Source of the DNA: Caenorhabditis elegans
Lineage: Eukaryota; Nematoda; Chromadorea; Rhabditida; Rhabditidae
Length of the DNA: 64,000 bases
Direction of reading: 5' to 3'
Assembly (NCBI RefSeq): GCF_000002985.6
Contig: NC_003280.10
Location: forward strand, 10,970,501 to 11,034,500
In this document: in pieces, positions 29,001-41,000 of the stretch
Layout: every line of letters starts with the position of its first letter
Position numbering within the stretch: position 1 is the stretch's first letter
The notes under the pieces: model-generated
What the model saw: the letters and a program-made list of their open reading frames with translations, nothing else
Told to the model about the DNA's origin: nothing
Databases searched by the model: none
Position numbers and translations under genes: made by a program

Positions 29001-32000
29001 GTGATATTGAATTTGGAATTTTGGGTGTCAAACCCCGTTATTCCCGGAAATTGTCTCAAGCCCTAGGGCGGAGAGAGTAACATGATAGTAGTTTAGGCGC
29101 TCAAAATTCGGAAATTGAAATTTTAAATTTTAGTTGCGAGAAAGTTGCATAGCCTAGTACCTCCTAGAAGCCAGATGTGGAGCAATAATAATAATGAGTT
29201 TGAAGGCGTTTCCGCCTTTCAACTACTACCATCATCTCATCATTATATAATGTCCTCTTCCACCTCTCTACTGGTTTTTCTCCTTTCCCGCATCTGTGTG
29301 TGCCATTCCCTTTTTGTTTCTGAAAACGTTTTTTTATTGCTCGCATGGACCTTTGCTTCTGCACCCCGGCCGACCTACTAGAGCGCAAGTCAACTTGGCG
29401 TGAAAATTGTGCATCGATGTACTTATCCACTGAGTTGCGTGGCTCCTGCTGCCCCATTTTTTGTTTCTTTATAGACGATTCTCTACTCGGCGGTTCAGAT
29501 TGAAATTTTACAATCTTCACTATCAGGCTTTTTATAGGGTTTTTAAGCTTTTGAGTTAGTGTGGATTTTAGGTTTTTCTAAATTTTCAGTCAAAGTTTTG
29601 GTAAACTACCAAAATTTCAAAAAATTTATATGGACTTTTGGAGAAGTTTTGAGAATTTCTGCACCTCTATAATAACTAAACACAAACAATTAAAAATATC
29701 AAACTTGCCGAAAAGCTGTTTTTCGGTCGGCTTTCAAAATTATGACAGTTGAAAGCTGAGATTTTTCTGAAAAAATTTACTTTGATATTTGGACATTTCA
29801 GCACCACCATTAGAGCGGTTTCAACCTTTAACCTAGCCCAAATGCTCCTTCCAGAAGTCTTACTGTAATTGCAGCAGCGGTGTTCAATTAATTTCCTTGT
29901 TTTTCGCCTAAAACCACTTGTCTTCCCCCTCCCCCCTCAATGTCATTTTGTTTGAAAACAAAAAGAAAACAAAAAGGGGGAGCAATCATCTTGTTCGTTT
30001 TCAATATATGAAATCCCATTCAACTTTTTGCCCCCCCCCCTTCCACACCCACAAAACTAGACGATGTGTTCCGGTCTAGACACTACTCTTGGCTGAAACG
30101 CCATGAATTTTGAAGGTAGCTCTTTTTTGATTTTTTTTGCATTGAGTTTGATATGTAGGTGTATTTGAAATTTTAGTTCTTCTACTAACATTCTACACAA
30201 CAAGCGGAAAGTTTCTAATAAAATGATATTGAGCTCGTGTGCGTGCTGATCCAAGTTGACAGCCTCCCCCCATCGACGTCACGAGTCAAATTAATTTGCT
30301 CATTTTTCTTCTCCTCTTTCCGTCTAGGTTGCCATGCTCTTTAACTTCAAGGTGCATGTTCGGTCTGAGGCCGCTCTATCATCTTGTCGTTCTAATTAAA
30401 GAGCATGACTTCAGAGCCTTCCATCTCTCTGGAGCACCTCAACGGTTTTTTCTTTGCGCTTGAATAGGTAGTGTGACTCGAGGTGCTCGCGCGAGCTCCT
30501 CTTCTCTATCGTCGGTCGTCACCCCCAACGACCCGATAATAATTCTATTTTTATTTGTCCCTTGTGGCACCTTCTCCTTTTTTTTGTTATGTCGCCGCTC
30601 TCTTTTTACCTGTCTATTATTATTCTTCACTTTAGTTTTGATGGTGGTGGTGGTGCAATGGTGGAGTTGTCTCGACACACATAAGTTTTGTGTCAGAAGC
30701 CGAAACGCCAGACATCATGGGGACCTCCCTTGTTGTGTGAATGAAGGGGGGAGACTTATTTACTTTTAATATAACTGAGTGGTAGAGAATTGAATGGAAA
30801 TCTTACTATGTTATGTTATTGTTTACAAACGTATCTAGAAATGTTTTAGCTTTGGCTCAACGCGAAAATTTTTAATTCTAGAAAATAACTGGTTTAGAAA
30901 CGGTCTGTATTTTTTTAAAGCCGTTCTAAAATTTCCAAAAATCATAGTAAAACCTTGCACAAAAAATGTTTTCTTTGCAGTCAAAAAGTGGCGAGTTTTC
31001 AGTGTTACGCGACCGGAAAATTCAGTTTTTTTCTACAAATTTTTTATTTGAATTATGTTTAATACATACATTTAGACACTATAGGGTTTTCTAAGTTCTA
31101 AAACTGAATTTCTAAACAAAAAAAAATAACGGTGTTTTCTCGTAAATTTGGTAATTTACCAAAAGTCTGAAAAAACTGGAATTTTCCAAAAAAAAAAGAG
31201 AAAATCTAGTATTTTATCTAATCTAGCCATATTTCTATGTACATACTTTCGTTTTTAGAACAATTTCCGCTTCGGGGGAAATTAGTTCTTGATATCCAGG
31301 TGTGTTTCTCGGTCGCTAAGTTTTGAGCTTTTTGCTCTCCACCCCCATTTTTGACTTTTCGGTGGTTTTGAATTTCGTTTAAGAGGTGCAGTACGCCATC
31401 AGTACACACACATATTAATGAGCTTTTCCAAAAACACAACCCTCAATTTTTATGGCATTCTTGTACATTGAGCTACCATAAAATAAAGGTGAACCTGATT
31501 TTCTTTCGGATGAAGCCGTTCTTCTAGAACTTTCTACACTTTTAGTTCAGTTTTAGAGTCTACATTTTTGGGCGACCATTTCTAGTTAGAAATGTATAAA
31601 GTATGATATGTGTCATCAATTTGTGATGAGAGCACACAAAGCACATTCGATGGTTCTCTGTGAGCTATAAGGAACCGCTATTCTCTTTTGGCAATGTCTA
31701 TCCTATACAATTTGCTTTATTTTGTCTTATATCTCTATAAATACTTGAATGCAGAAAATAGAATAAATATTATAATTGGTGGCTAGATAATGCCCCTTCC
31801 TTTTGAAGAGAGATAGCAATAGAAATTGAGATTATCAGTGGCAGTTTGGATTAAACAGGCCGCCCCGGGATTAGATTGAGAGCCCCCCTCTGTCACATCG
31901 ATTCTCATCTTCATTTTATTTAAAAGATGGAATTTTTTGAAAAATAAAAGTAATAGAAAGACTGCAGATTTGTCATCGCTTTGAACTTACAATTGCTCTG

Positions 32001-35000
32001 GCCACTACCTTTTCGAACCTTTTGTTAGTCTCTAGAGTGGGTGGAGGGCCGCGTTTTTTGATCCTATTTCCGTTGGGGTCAGCCAACACGTTTTTAGGTG
32101 GGACATTACGTCAATTGTGGAACTTTTTTTTCTTGGAAATTTGATTTCTTGGTAATTCTATAAATTAATCGATTATTTGAAACTAGCTTTTCTTTTTCTG
32201 AAATTTTTTATTTGAAGTCATAGTGTAGAAAACTATTTTGGATTATTATAAGTGTAATCTGCCAAAATCTCAACTGCCACTACTCCACCTTTAACTAATT
32301 CTGCGGCTCTATTGTTTTTTGACTAAAAAGAAAATACTCGAATTTCAGATCCTCTAGACCTTTAGACTAATACGAAGACCTCCAATTCCCCTTCAAATAT
32401 TGTTTTCTTTTCAAATTTTATCGCTCTTTTCTCTTCCTTGTATACTCTCACTTACCACCACACATCTCATATCATCCAGGACATGGAAGAGGACGAAGAA
32501 GCTCTTCTACTCAAAGAGTTTGAGTCCTCAAGCGAAGTTGAGGAAACAACTACGGTAGAACCAACATCAGACCCGTTCGGTGATAGCATATCAACTATAT
32601 CTTGCAAATATGGGATTATCAACAATTTGGAAGCCCTTTTGAATAAGGTGGCGTCAGGCTGGAAGTATCACGTGTCAAACACAGATAACGTTAAAGATGC
32701 ATGGTTCCGACTTGATAATGCCACTTCACGAATATGCGGGCATATAGGAGGTTTGAATTTTTTCATGTGTGTTGCAGATGCTCCCGGAGAATCTAGATTA
32801 CTAGTAAAATATGTAAATGTGTGGATGTATGGTGTTGACTGGATCTTTTGGATTAGGGATTTTGGAGAAAATGTATATAGGAAAATTTAACGAAAAAGTA
32901 GTAATCCCCTGATCCCCGAACATTTTTCTCTACTGTTTACCACTAGGAACACCACGACCTATAATCATCTCTGCCTACCCGTTGTTATTATTATCTTCAC
33001 CTTCATCACCTCTAGCAGAGGAGATGTCTAAAGTAGTGGTCATCCTCTACTCATTGTAGAAGGCACTGAAGCATGACGGTTTCTACTTCGACTCGGACAT
33101 TGCACACACACATACGGCTCATTCTTCGATTCTTCCTTCACTTCTACTTTTTTTGTGTTCTACTCCAGCTCATGGTGATGTCCCATTAATCATGCCTTAT
33201 CGTGTTCGTCTTTTAGTTGGATGAGTTTTTGAAACCAATTTTGCTAAAAGGTCGTCAAATTCTGAGCTCTTCTCACTTTCCCATTTTTTTGGTTGGAAGG
33301 AATAACGAGAACCCGAGCAGTGGCTGCAGCCAGTTGGGTATAAGAAGCGGAAAGGCAGCCGTTGTCGTTGTCGTCCAACTTGATCTATTCTATTCGCTAA
33401 TTACCGACGCCACTTGTACGAGAAGCATAAGAAGGCATAAAAAGAAGAAGAAGAAAAAGTCTTCGTCTTTCTTATTTCATTTTTTGTGCTATTCCACTAT
33501 TCTTTGGTGCTCAATTGTTGTTGTTAATCCAACGATGGTGGAGGCGGAGAAGAATTTCATCGGAGGTGTGCTCCTCCGCATTCGACGTTCCGCCAACCGT
33601 CGGCGCGAGAAAATTAGCAAAATGATTAAGGCAAAGCAGAAGAAACAAATGAAAATATCAAAGATGGTGCAGCACAAGAAGATTGAATCGGAAGGTATTC
33701 CTTGTTTTTCATCGCTTTCATTTTTCCAGCCAATTTTGATCAGTAAGAAGAATATGAATCAGAAGAAGAAGAAGGATTATCGTGTACAAGACAACATCAT
33801 TTTCTAGATATGTTTTTGATGTGGTACGAATTTCAAATTTCAAATCTCAAATCTCAAAACCCAAGCATCTTCTCAGCTTACACCACTAGTTCACATCATC
33901 ATCAAATGTCCTATCTGAAACATGTGCGCGCCATCATCTTCAGCAGCACAAGGACACAATGGTCTTTGTCGTCGGCCACTAACGGCCTATCGAATGGCGT
34001 GTGCTTGTCACTTTGACAGCGCCCGCCCCGAGACACAAGTAGTTCTTGGTGACATGATGATGCTCCTTCTTCTTCTACTTATTCACTTTTTCTGAAAACT
34101 GCTGCAAGAAGAAGCAGTGGGAATTGAAAGAATCGAAACGGAAGTTGTTGTCTTCTCTGCTACTTCGCGCCTCTGCTGCTATCCAATTGCTAATCTAATT
34201 TTCATTTCCTGGCGTTGGATTTGGCGAGGACGGAGACTTTTCGAGAAACAACACCTCCTGCATCATCCTTCTTTTCCTTTATTTCTCGACTTCAGCTCCC
34301 GAATTCACATGTTCCAGATCTGATTCTTGACAATAATATCGAGGAAGAAGAAGGAAACCAGGATCCAGGAGAAGCCACAATGGGAGAAAATCGAAATCCA
34401 CCGAAAAAATCCAAAATCTCTACTGCCGACGTGTACAGTGCGATTCTGCACCATGCGCCGGGGCCATTAACCCACCCGATTTCGGCAGCGCTGGCGAAAG
34501 CGAAACCAACAATAGGTGCTCCAATGCCCGCACCGTACACCACCACATCAACACCTTCCACACTGTTTTTCCAAGTTACATTACCCTTTATGACAACCGC
34601 CTGGAATCGGGTTACTAAGCTAGAAAGTTGGTAAACTGTTTATTCTAGGCCTAGGTTTAGGCTTAGGCTCAGGCTTAGGCTCTGAGCTCTAACCAAATTT
34701 GAAACTGCTGTAAACCATTTGATAAGCGCTGAACTAAATTTTAGGGATTTGTTAGAAAATCCTATATGACTCGAGTCATACTTAAATATTTTGCTTGCTT
34801 GTGTGTGTTTTTTCCCGTGCATCATCCCCTTAGTTTCCATCCGTTTTATTGCTTGCATGTGAATTCATTTCCAACTAAAAAGTATGTATATTTTATGTCG
34901 TTGTGCGAGCGCGCGCGTCATTCGAATCGGCACTGCAATTTCTCAAATTTCGTTCATCTCTAACGGCGCGCAAGCTCACACACACGAAAAACAGCGAAGT

Positions 35001-38000
35001 ACAAACACTTGATAAGTATTCAATGTGAGAATGTGAAGAAGATGCCCCTCCTCCTCCTACGAAAATAATGGTTCAACTAATTGAGTGTTGCCCCTGTGTG
35101 AGGCGTGTTTTCAAGAAATATGAGATTAGTCCCCGCATGTAGTAACAAGAAGAAGGACTGCTTGCCCCCCCCCCCCCCCCCCATTTTTCTCTTCTATTGC
35201 TGCTAAGAGTTGGGACCCTGTTGTTGTTGTTGTTGTTGTATTACTACTTTCCTCAAGTTGCTGGTCAACCTCGTCTTCGTCTACTTGATTGCACTTGGGT
35301 TCCGCTCTCAATTCATATAAAGAGAGCTGCCCCCAACGGGCAAAGAGGAGGACACACACGAGAGAGGAGGAAAATTACTGCGCAACAGCAGGTAGACGAC
35401 GGCGACCCAAATCCGGAGCCAAAAGGGGCGTGTGCAATTGAATGCAACTGGAGCCCCGGGTCTCTCAGCGCCAGTGTCTCTAGCGCAGAGCAACACAAGC
35501 ATCAGCGGCAGCAAATTTATGCGGAGCACGCGAGAGAACCTTTTTCGGATTTGATACGCTGTTCCGGTAGCTCGGGTCCCCCACTTACATGGAAAATTGC
35601 GCCGTAGATTGGCTCAAAACACTTCCATGACTCGTTCGTTTCTTTTCAATAGGAATATTATTATTCATTCTATTCGACGAAATAAGAAGACTCAACACTG
35701 TCGGAATAGTTTTTGATGTCCGACCACCAGTTTTACACCCAGTTGTGCTTATACTCATGAATAATTCGCGCAACCTCGGCGGCGGCGGTAGTGTCCTCCA
35801 CTCCGTTTTACTTTTGCTTGTCATCGTCATTCAACATCATATTTCGGTTGCTGAATACACGTTTAACGAGCTCGAGCTGGCGACATCGGACCGCGCGCGA
35901 CGCGGAACCGAACGTGTCCGCTCGCGGCAGCCCTTTGGTAAAGGATTCTTCGGATCCGAAACTATAAAGGAGGTGCCTAAAGAAGAACGACGAGAGTCAC
36001 GGCCTATGCTGAGAAGCTCGCCGACATCTTCTGAACCATCTCCAGCATCTCAGGTTCAACGAAAAAACGGGAATATATTCGCTGCTGTAATCAATACTCT
36101 TTTACATAAAGATGAAGGTGCGGTATCTTTTTTTGCATGGTTTTAGTTTTTGCATTGTCGTATAAACTTTATTGTGTCTGTTAATGTTGAGTATTGTCGA
36201 AAAAATTCAAGATTTTCCCTGAGACTTTATATAAAATATTTATTTTTCAGCACTTGTCGGACCTCCTACCAATGTTCGCGTTGAAGCCACAAGCAATTCG
36301 ACAGCAGTTGTGCAATGGGATTTCGAATCACAGAAGGTTAGTGAATAGTGAAACCCCTTGGGATCTCTTTGACGGGTCGGAATCTCACTTGTTTTTGAGA
36401 TGTTTGTTTGTTTTTAAAGTTGAGAGAAAACTTGAGAAAAAATGGAAACGGGAAAAATTTTGACATTTATGTCTAAATATGAATCGGAATTTTATTTGAG
36501 GTTTTTATTTTTCAGGCTGACTCATTTGTTGTCAAGTACATGCACGAGCCTGGAAACCGAATGGACACAGAAAAGTGGAAGCAGTTGCCCGTTGTGAGCA
36601 TAGATAAAGAGAACCCAAAACGATTTGCAGTGGTCTCCGACTTGAACGCGCATAAGCCATACGCATTTTGTGTGTTGGCCGTTAAGAATAATGTAAGTGT
36701 GAAATTTTGATTAGTCCAAGAACAAAAAGAACAAGAAAATGCTCTTTATCTCACGCTCAATGAACAATTCAATAAAGTACGTGTGACAAATTACATGACA
36801 AATTTTCAGCGACAAGGGCCTTGCTCTGATCCTCCGACTGTCCTTGAGAGTGTCACGCCGACGTATATGGTTCAAAACCTGAGGGTTCTGTGGAAGACTA
36901 GCAACTCTGTGCAGCTCACGTGGGAGTATAATGGTCCGCGAAACGTCGGATTCTATGTTAATCACACTGGACGGAAGGATTATGTGAATCATGAGCTCCA
37001 GGAGAAAACGATGTCGACACCAGGATTTGGTCAAGATGTTGATGAGAAGCATCGTGAATATTTGTGGACGAATCTTCGGCCTCATATGATGTACACGATA
37101 CATGTTGGAGTAAGAACGCTTCCACCTGGAGCCAGAAAGTATTGGCCTCAAGAAGTGGTTACAATCACTGATCCAACTGGACCACCTTTTGTCGATGTTC
37201 CTAAATTGGTTGATTCCTCCGGAACTCAACCAGGACAGCAGATGATCAGATTGACACCTGCTACGGAAGAGTATGGACCTATTTCTCATTATTGGATTAT
37301 ACTTGTTCCAGCGAATTATAGCACGGTGAGTAGATTAATTAAGCTTAAGCTTTATTAAAAAGAAAACTAACAAATTATATATTTTCAGGAAGATGTCGTA
37401 AACCTGGATCCAATTGAATTGGAAAAAGCTACGGCTGAAAAGCGCGCCCAGCTTGCCAGATCCTTGAGCGTGTCTCCATCGAAAAAGTTGAAACGAAAAG
37501 CTTCGGAAGTTGGAGATGATTCGCAAAGCGCATCTTACCATCCGAAGGAGAAGCGAGCTCGTCGAGCAACCGTGCCAGGAGCATATGTGACTGCAAGGTT
37601 GAGTGCTGATCGAGTCAAGCAACAATACAGGAATAATCAACCATTTATTGTGGGAGATTCACAGGTATGTTTTTTTCAACTCACCTCCACTGCTCGACTT
37701 TAACAGCTTATATGTTGGCTGATATTGGGTTTATCAGAAACGTTTCCAACAATGAAAATATAAAGAAATAGTTGAGAGACATTTTTGCTGTTTCCAGATT
37801 TTTGATTAAAGTAGACTTTGAAAAAAAAGTATTCTCTATTAGTATTGCACCCCATTGTTCAACTTTGGCAGCCCATTTACTCAGTTGTCGTTAGTTTTAT
37901 ACGAAACATGCCAACAGACAAAATATTTCTTGGTTCTTTTCCTATATATTTGCAGTTGATAATATTTTTATGTCTTCCAAATGAACCGAGATATAACGTT

Positions 38001-41000
38001 TCAAAGTAATGTAGTTGGGTGCAATACTATTAGAGGATATACGGTAGTTCTAGTCAACGTTTTACATTTGAATTTCCAATGTACACAGTTGTTATAGCAT
38101 ATAACATCTGCAAGCTTTTTGAACCAAAAAAAATAAATTCATTGTTTTTTGTGTTCACTCTTCTCCCCCTCCCCAAGTTTTCTATGTCTCCATGAATAAA
38201 TAATCGAAAACGCTTGCTTAGCGCCGGGCTCTTGTCGCGCGGCGAGAAGCTCTTGTCGTTGTCTTTTATAGCCCCAGCCAGCAGGCAGTATATACCCTGT
38301 TTCGTGTGGTCCTTTGAGATTTCTTGAGATTTTTGCCATAATATCGAGGCACTTACGGACCTTTCCCCCTCTCCTCATACCCAACCGCCACTTCAACAAC
38401 TTTTTCATTTCTATATATAAGCAGTTCTTTAGATTTTCCATTCATTCCTTGGTCGGTTAAGTAGAAAATTGAAATTTTCTGAAGCTAGTTGAGCTTTTTT
38501 TCGCATACAGACCAATTTTCGAAATTCAAAATTCACCCACATTGTGTAGCAATACGATCTAACTTTAAAAAAACTACATAGAATCTAGATATAAAACGTA
38601 TAAACATTTCCCACGATAAAGTAGGGCTATTGTTTTTGTGCAAACATTGAAATACATACATCAATATCTCTACATTGCAGTTGTATGACGGGTTCACCAA
38701 CTACCCACTCGAGCACAACCTTCACTACCGACTGATGATGCGGGCGTTTGCGAAAAATGATGTGCGAACCAAGGACAGTGTAAGTTTACTTTTCCCGTTT
38801 TTTTTTTCAAGATAGATCGACATCATTTTTAAATTTGAATCCAACTTTTTTAATTCGAAATTTTCAGTTCGAACAACGTGCACCAATGAGCGAGAAGCTG
38901 TCCCGTATGTACTCTGATTCTGTTCTAACTGAGCCATTCACAATCAAATCGGCTCTTCGCGGAGCTTCGCAGAAGTCGTCTCCTTGGGTTGGAGCGTGCA
39001 TCGCCTTCTTGGTCTTGTTCTCGATTGTTGGAATGCTGATATGTTGGTGGTTGCGTTGCAATAAGAAGTCTGCTGGACGGCATCCACGACATGGTTCTAT
39101 CACAAAGGTTGCGTTGACTGGAAATATTATGAATGGAGGTGGTGGAATACCTGGAGAAACAAGCAAGTTATTATCGACTTCCAATGAATACGGACGACAG
39201 ATTATGAACCCCTATGAGCAGATGAATGGAAATCATCATATGGAATCATCGATGGATCTTTATCCTTTGCCAACAAGTCACTCTAGATCTAATGGATATG
39301 CACCTGTTCCTGTCGCAATACCATCTCTTCCAAATAATGGAAACAATATGACTACAGTATCCCATCCAGCTGTTCCGATAGCTGAACTTGCGAATCATAT
39401 CGAGAGGCTTCGAATGAACAATAATGCAGGATTCCAGTCAGAATTTGAATCTATTGAAACTGGACAACACTTCACTTGGGAACACTCGTCTGCTGATATG
39501 AATAAGCATAAGAATCGATACGCGAATGTGGCTGCCTATGATCATTCCAGAGTTGTACTTTCCAATGTTGAAGGATATCCAGGAATGGATTACATCAACG
39601 CAAATTATGTGGATGGATATGACAAACCAAGAAGCTACATTGCCACCCAGGGACCACTCCCGGAAACATTTTCGGATTTCTGGAGAATGGTTTGGGAGGA
39701 GCAATCGGTTACAATTGTGATGTTAACAAATCTGGAGGAACGAAGTCGAGTGAAATGTGATCAATACTGGCCGAGTCGGGGAACTGCCACATATGGAGAT
39801 ATCGAGGTGACACTGTTGGAAAGCGTTCATTTGGCTCATTATACGATGAGAACGATGCGATTGAAAATGGTTGGAGAACCTGAAGTTCGAGAGATCAAGC
39901 ATCTACAGTATACTGCATGGCCGGATCATGGAGTTCCCGATCATCCGACACCGTTTTTGATCTTCCTGAAGAGGGTGAAAACGCTGAATCCAAACGATGC
40001 AGGACCAATCATATCGCATTGTAGTGCTGGAATTGGAAGAACTGGAGCCTTCATTGTGATTGATTGTATGCTGGAACGTCTCCGCTACGACAATACAGTT
40101 GATATCTATGGATGTGTTACTGCGTTGAGAGCACAGAGGAGTTATATGGTACAAACTGAAGAGCAATACATCTTTATTCATGACGCTGTCCTTGATGCGG
40201 TGAACAGTGGATCCACAGAGGTTCCTGCCAGTCGGTTGCATCAACATTTGCACATTCTTTCACAACCATCAGCTGATCAATTGTCTGGAATTGATATGGA
40301 ATTCAGGCATTTGACGACACTGAAATGGACCAGCAATCGGTGTACTGTTGCGAATCTTCCGGTAAATCGACCAAAGAACCGGATGCTCAGCGCAGTACCG
40401 TATGATTCGAATCGAGTAATAATGAGATTGCTTCCTGGAGCTGACGGATCCGATTACATCAACGCATCATGGATTGACGGTTACAAGTAAGCACATCTTC
40501 CCATCTCCCCATAATGATTATGTATTCGGTTTTTTTCAGAGAGCGCGGAGCCTACATTGCCACTCAAGCACCAACTAACGAGACAGCCGCAGATTTTTGG
40601 CGAGCAATTTGGGAGCATAACAGCCCGATAATCGCCATGCTGGTACGGACAAACGAACGAGGACAAGAGCAATGTAGTGACTATTGGCCATTGGAAACTG
40701 GAGTTCAAGTTGGAATGCTCGTCGTTGAGCCGATGGCTGAATATGATATGAAACATTATCATCTTCGAGAGTTTAGGATTTCGGATATTAATGTGAGTTT
40801 TCACCTATGGACGATTCGAAATGTGCCCATTATTGTACTTGTTTAAATGACGTCTAAGTTTAATATTTTCAGACTCGCGAAGTCCGAACCGTTCGTCAAT
40901 TCCATTTCATGGAGTGGCCTGATGTCGGAAAGCCGCACACAGCAGATCACTTCCTCGACTTTGTCACCCAAGTTCACAATACGTATGCTCAATTCGGATG

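Larger units (their letters stand above)
34516..35715. other. ptp-3 intron and upstream region of the 35757 start
   Basis: Holds the second telomere-like module (34645-34730), an 18-base C tract (35165-35182), a TTG repeat near 35220 and a GC-richer region (35320-35600). The latter may be promoter or 5' UTR of the 35757 exon. A Leu-rich open frame across 35197-35607 has no ATG and was not called. Confidence 0.45.
13498..37325 (+). other. ptp-3: PTP-3 fibronectin type III array
   Basis: Successive FNIII domains, each with an early VxLxW core and a late Y-x-F/V-x-V-x-A core: FN1 about residues 391-516 (enlarged by an acidic insert), FN2 517-613, FN3 614-706, FN4 707-826, FN5 837-941, FN6 942-1050, FN7 1051-1141, FN8 1142-1230, and one more repeat within 1231-1400 whose borders are less clear. 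Most domain borders fall at phase-1 junctions. FN5 is the first domain kept by the 23097 start, FN8 the first kept by the 35757 start. The array spaces the ligand-binding Ig domains from the membrane. Confidence 0.85.

Noticed and set aside
32341..32400. Acceptor aatttcag at 32348 as an exon start
   Set aside because: All three frames stop within about 40 bases, so no coding exon follows.
33217..33534. Open frame running into the 33535 exon
   Set aside because: No ATG and Lys-run low complexity; no acceptor sets its start. Only the part from 33535 was kept.
35197..35607. 136-codon open frame starting with a Leu-rich stretch that looks like a signal peptide
   Set aside because: It has no ATG (opens with TTG), the Leu run is a simple TTG repeat, it has no phase-matched donor, and it lies upstream of the 35757 exon. 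It is more likely leader or intron.
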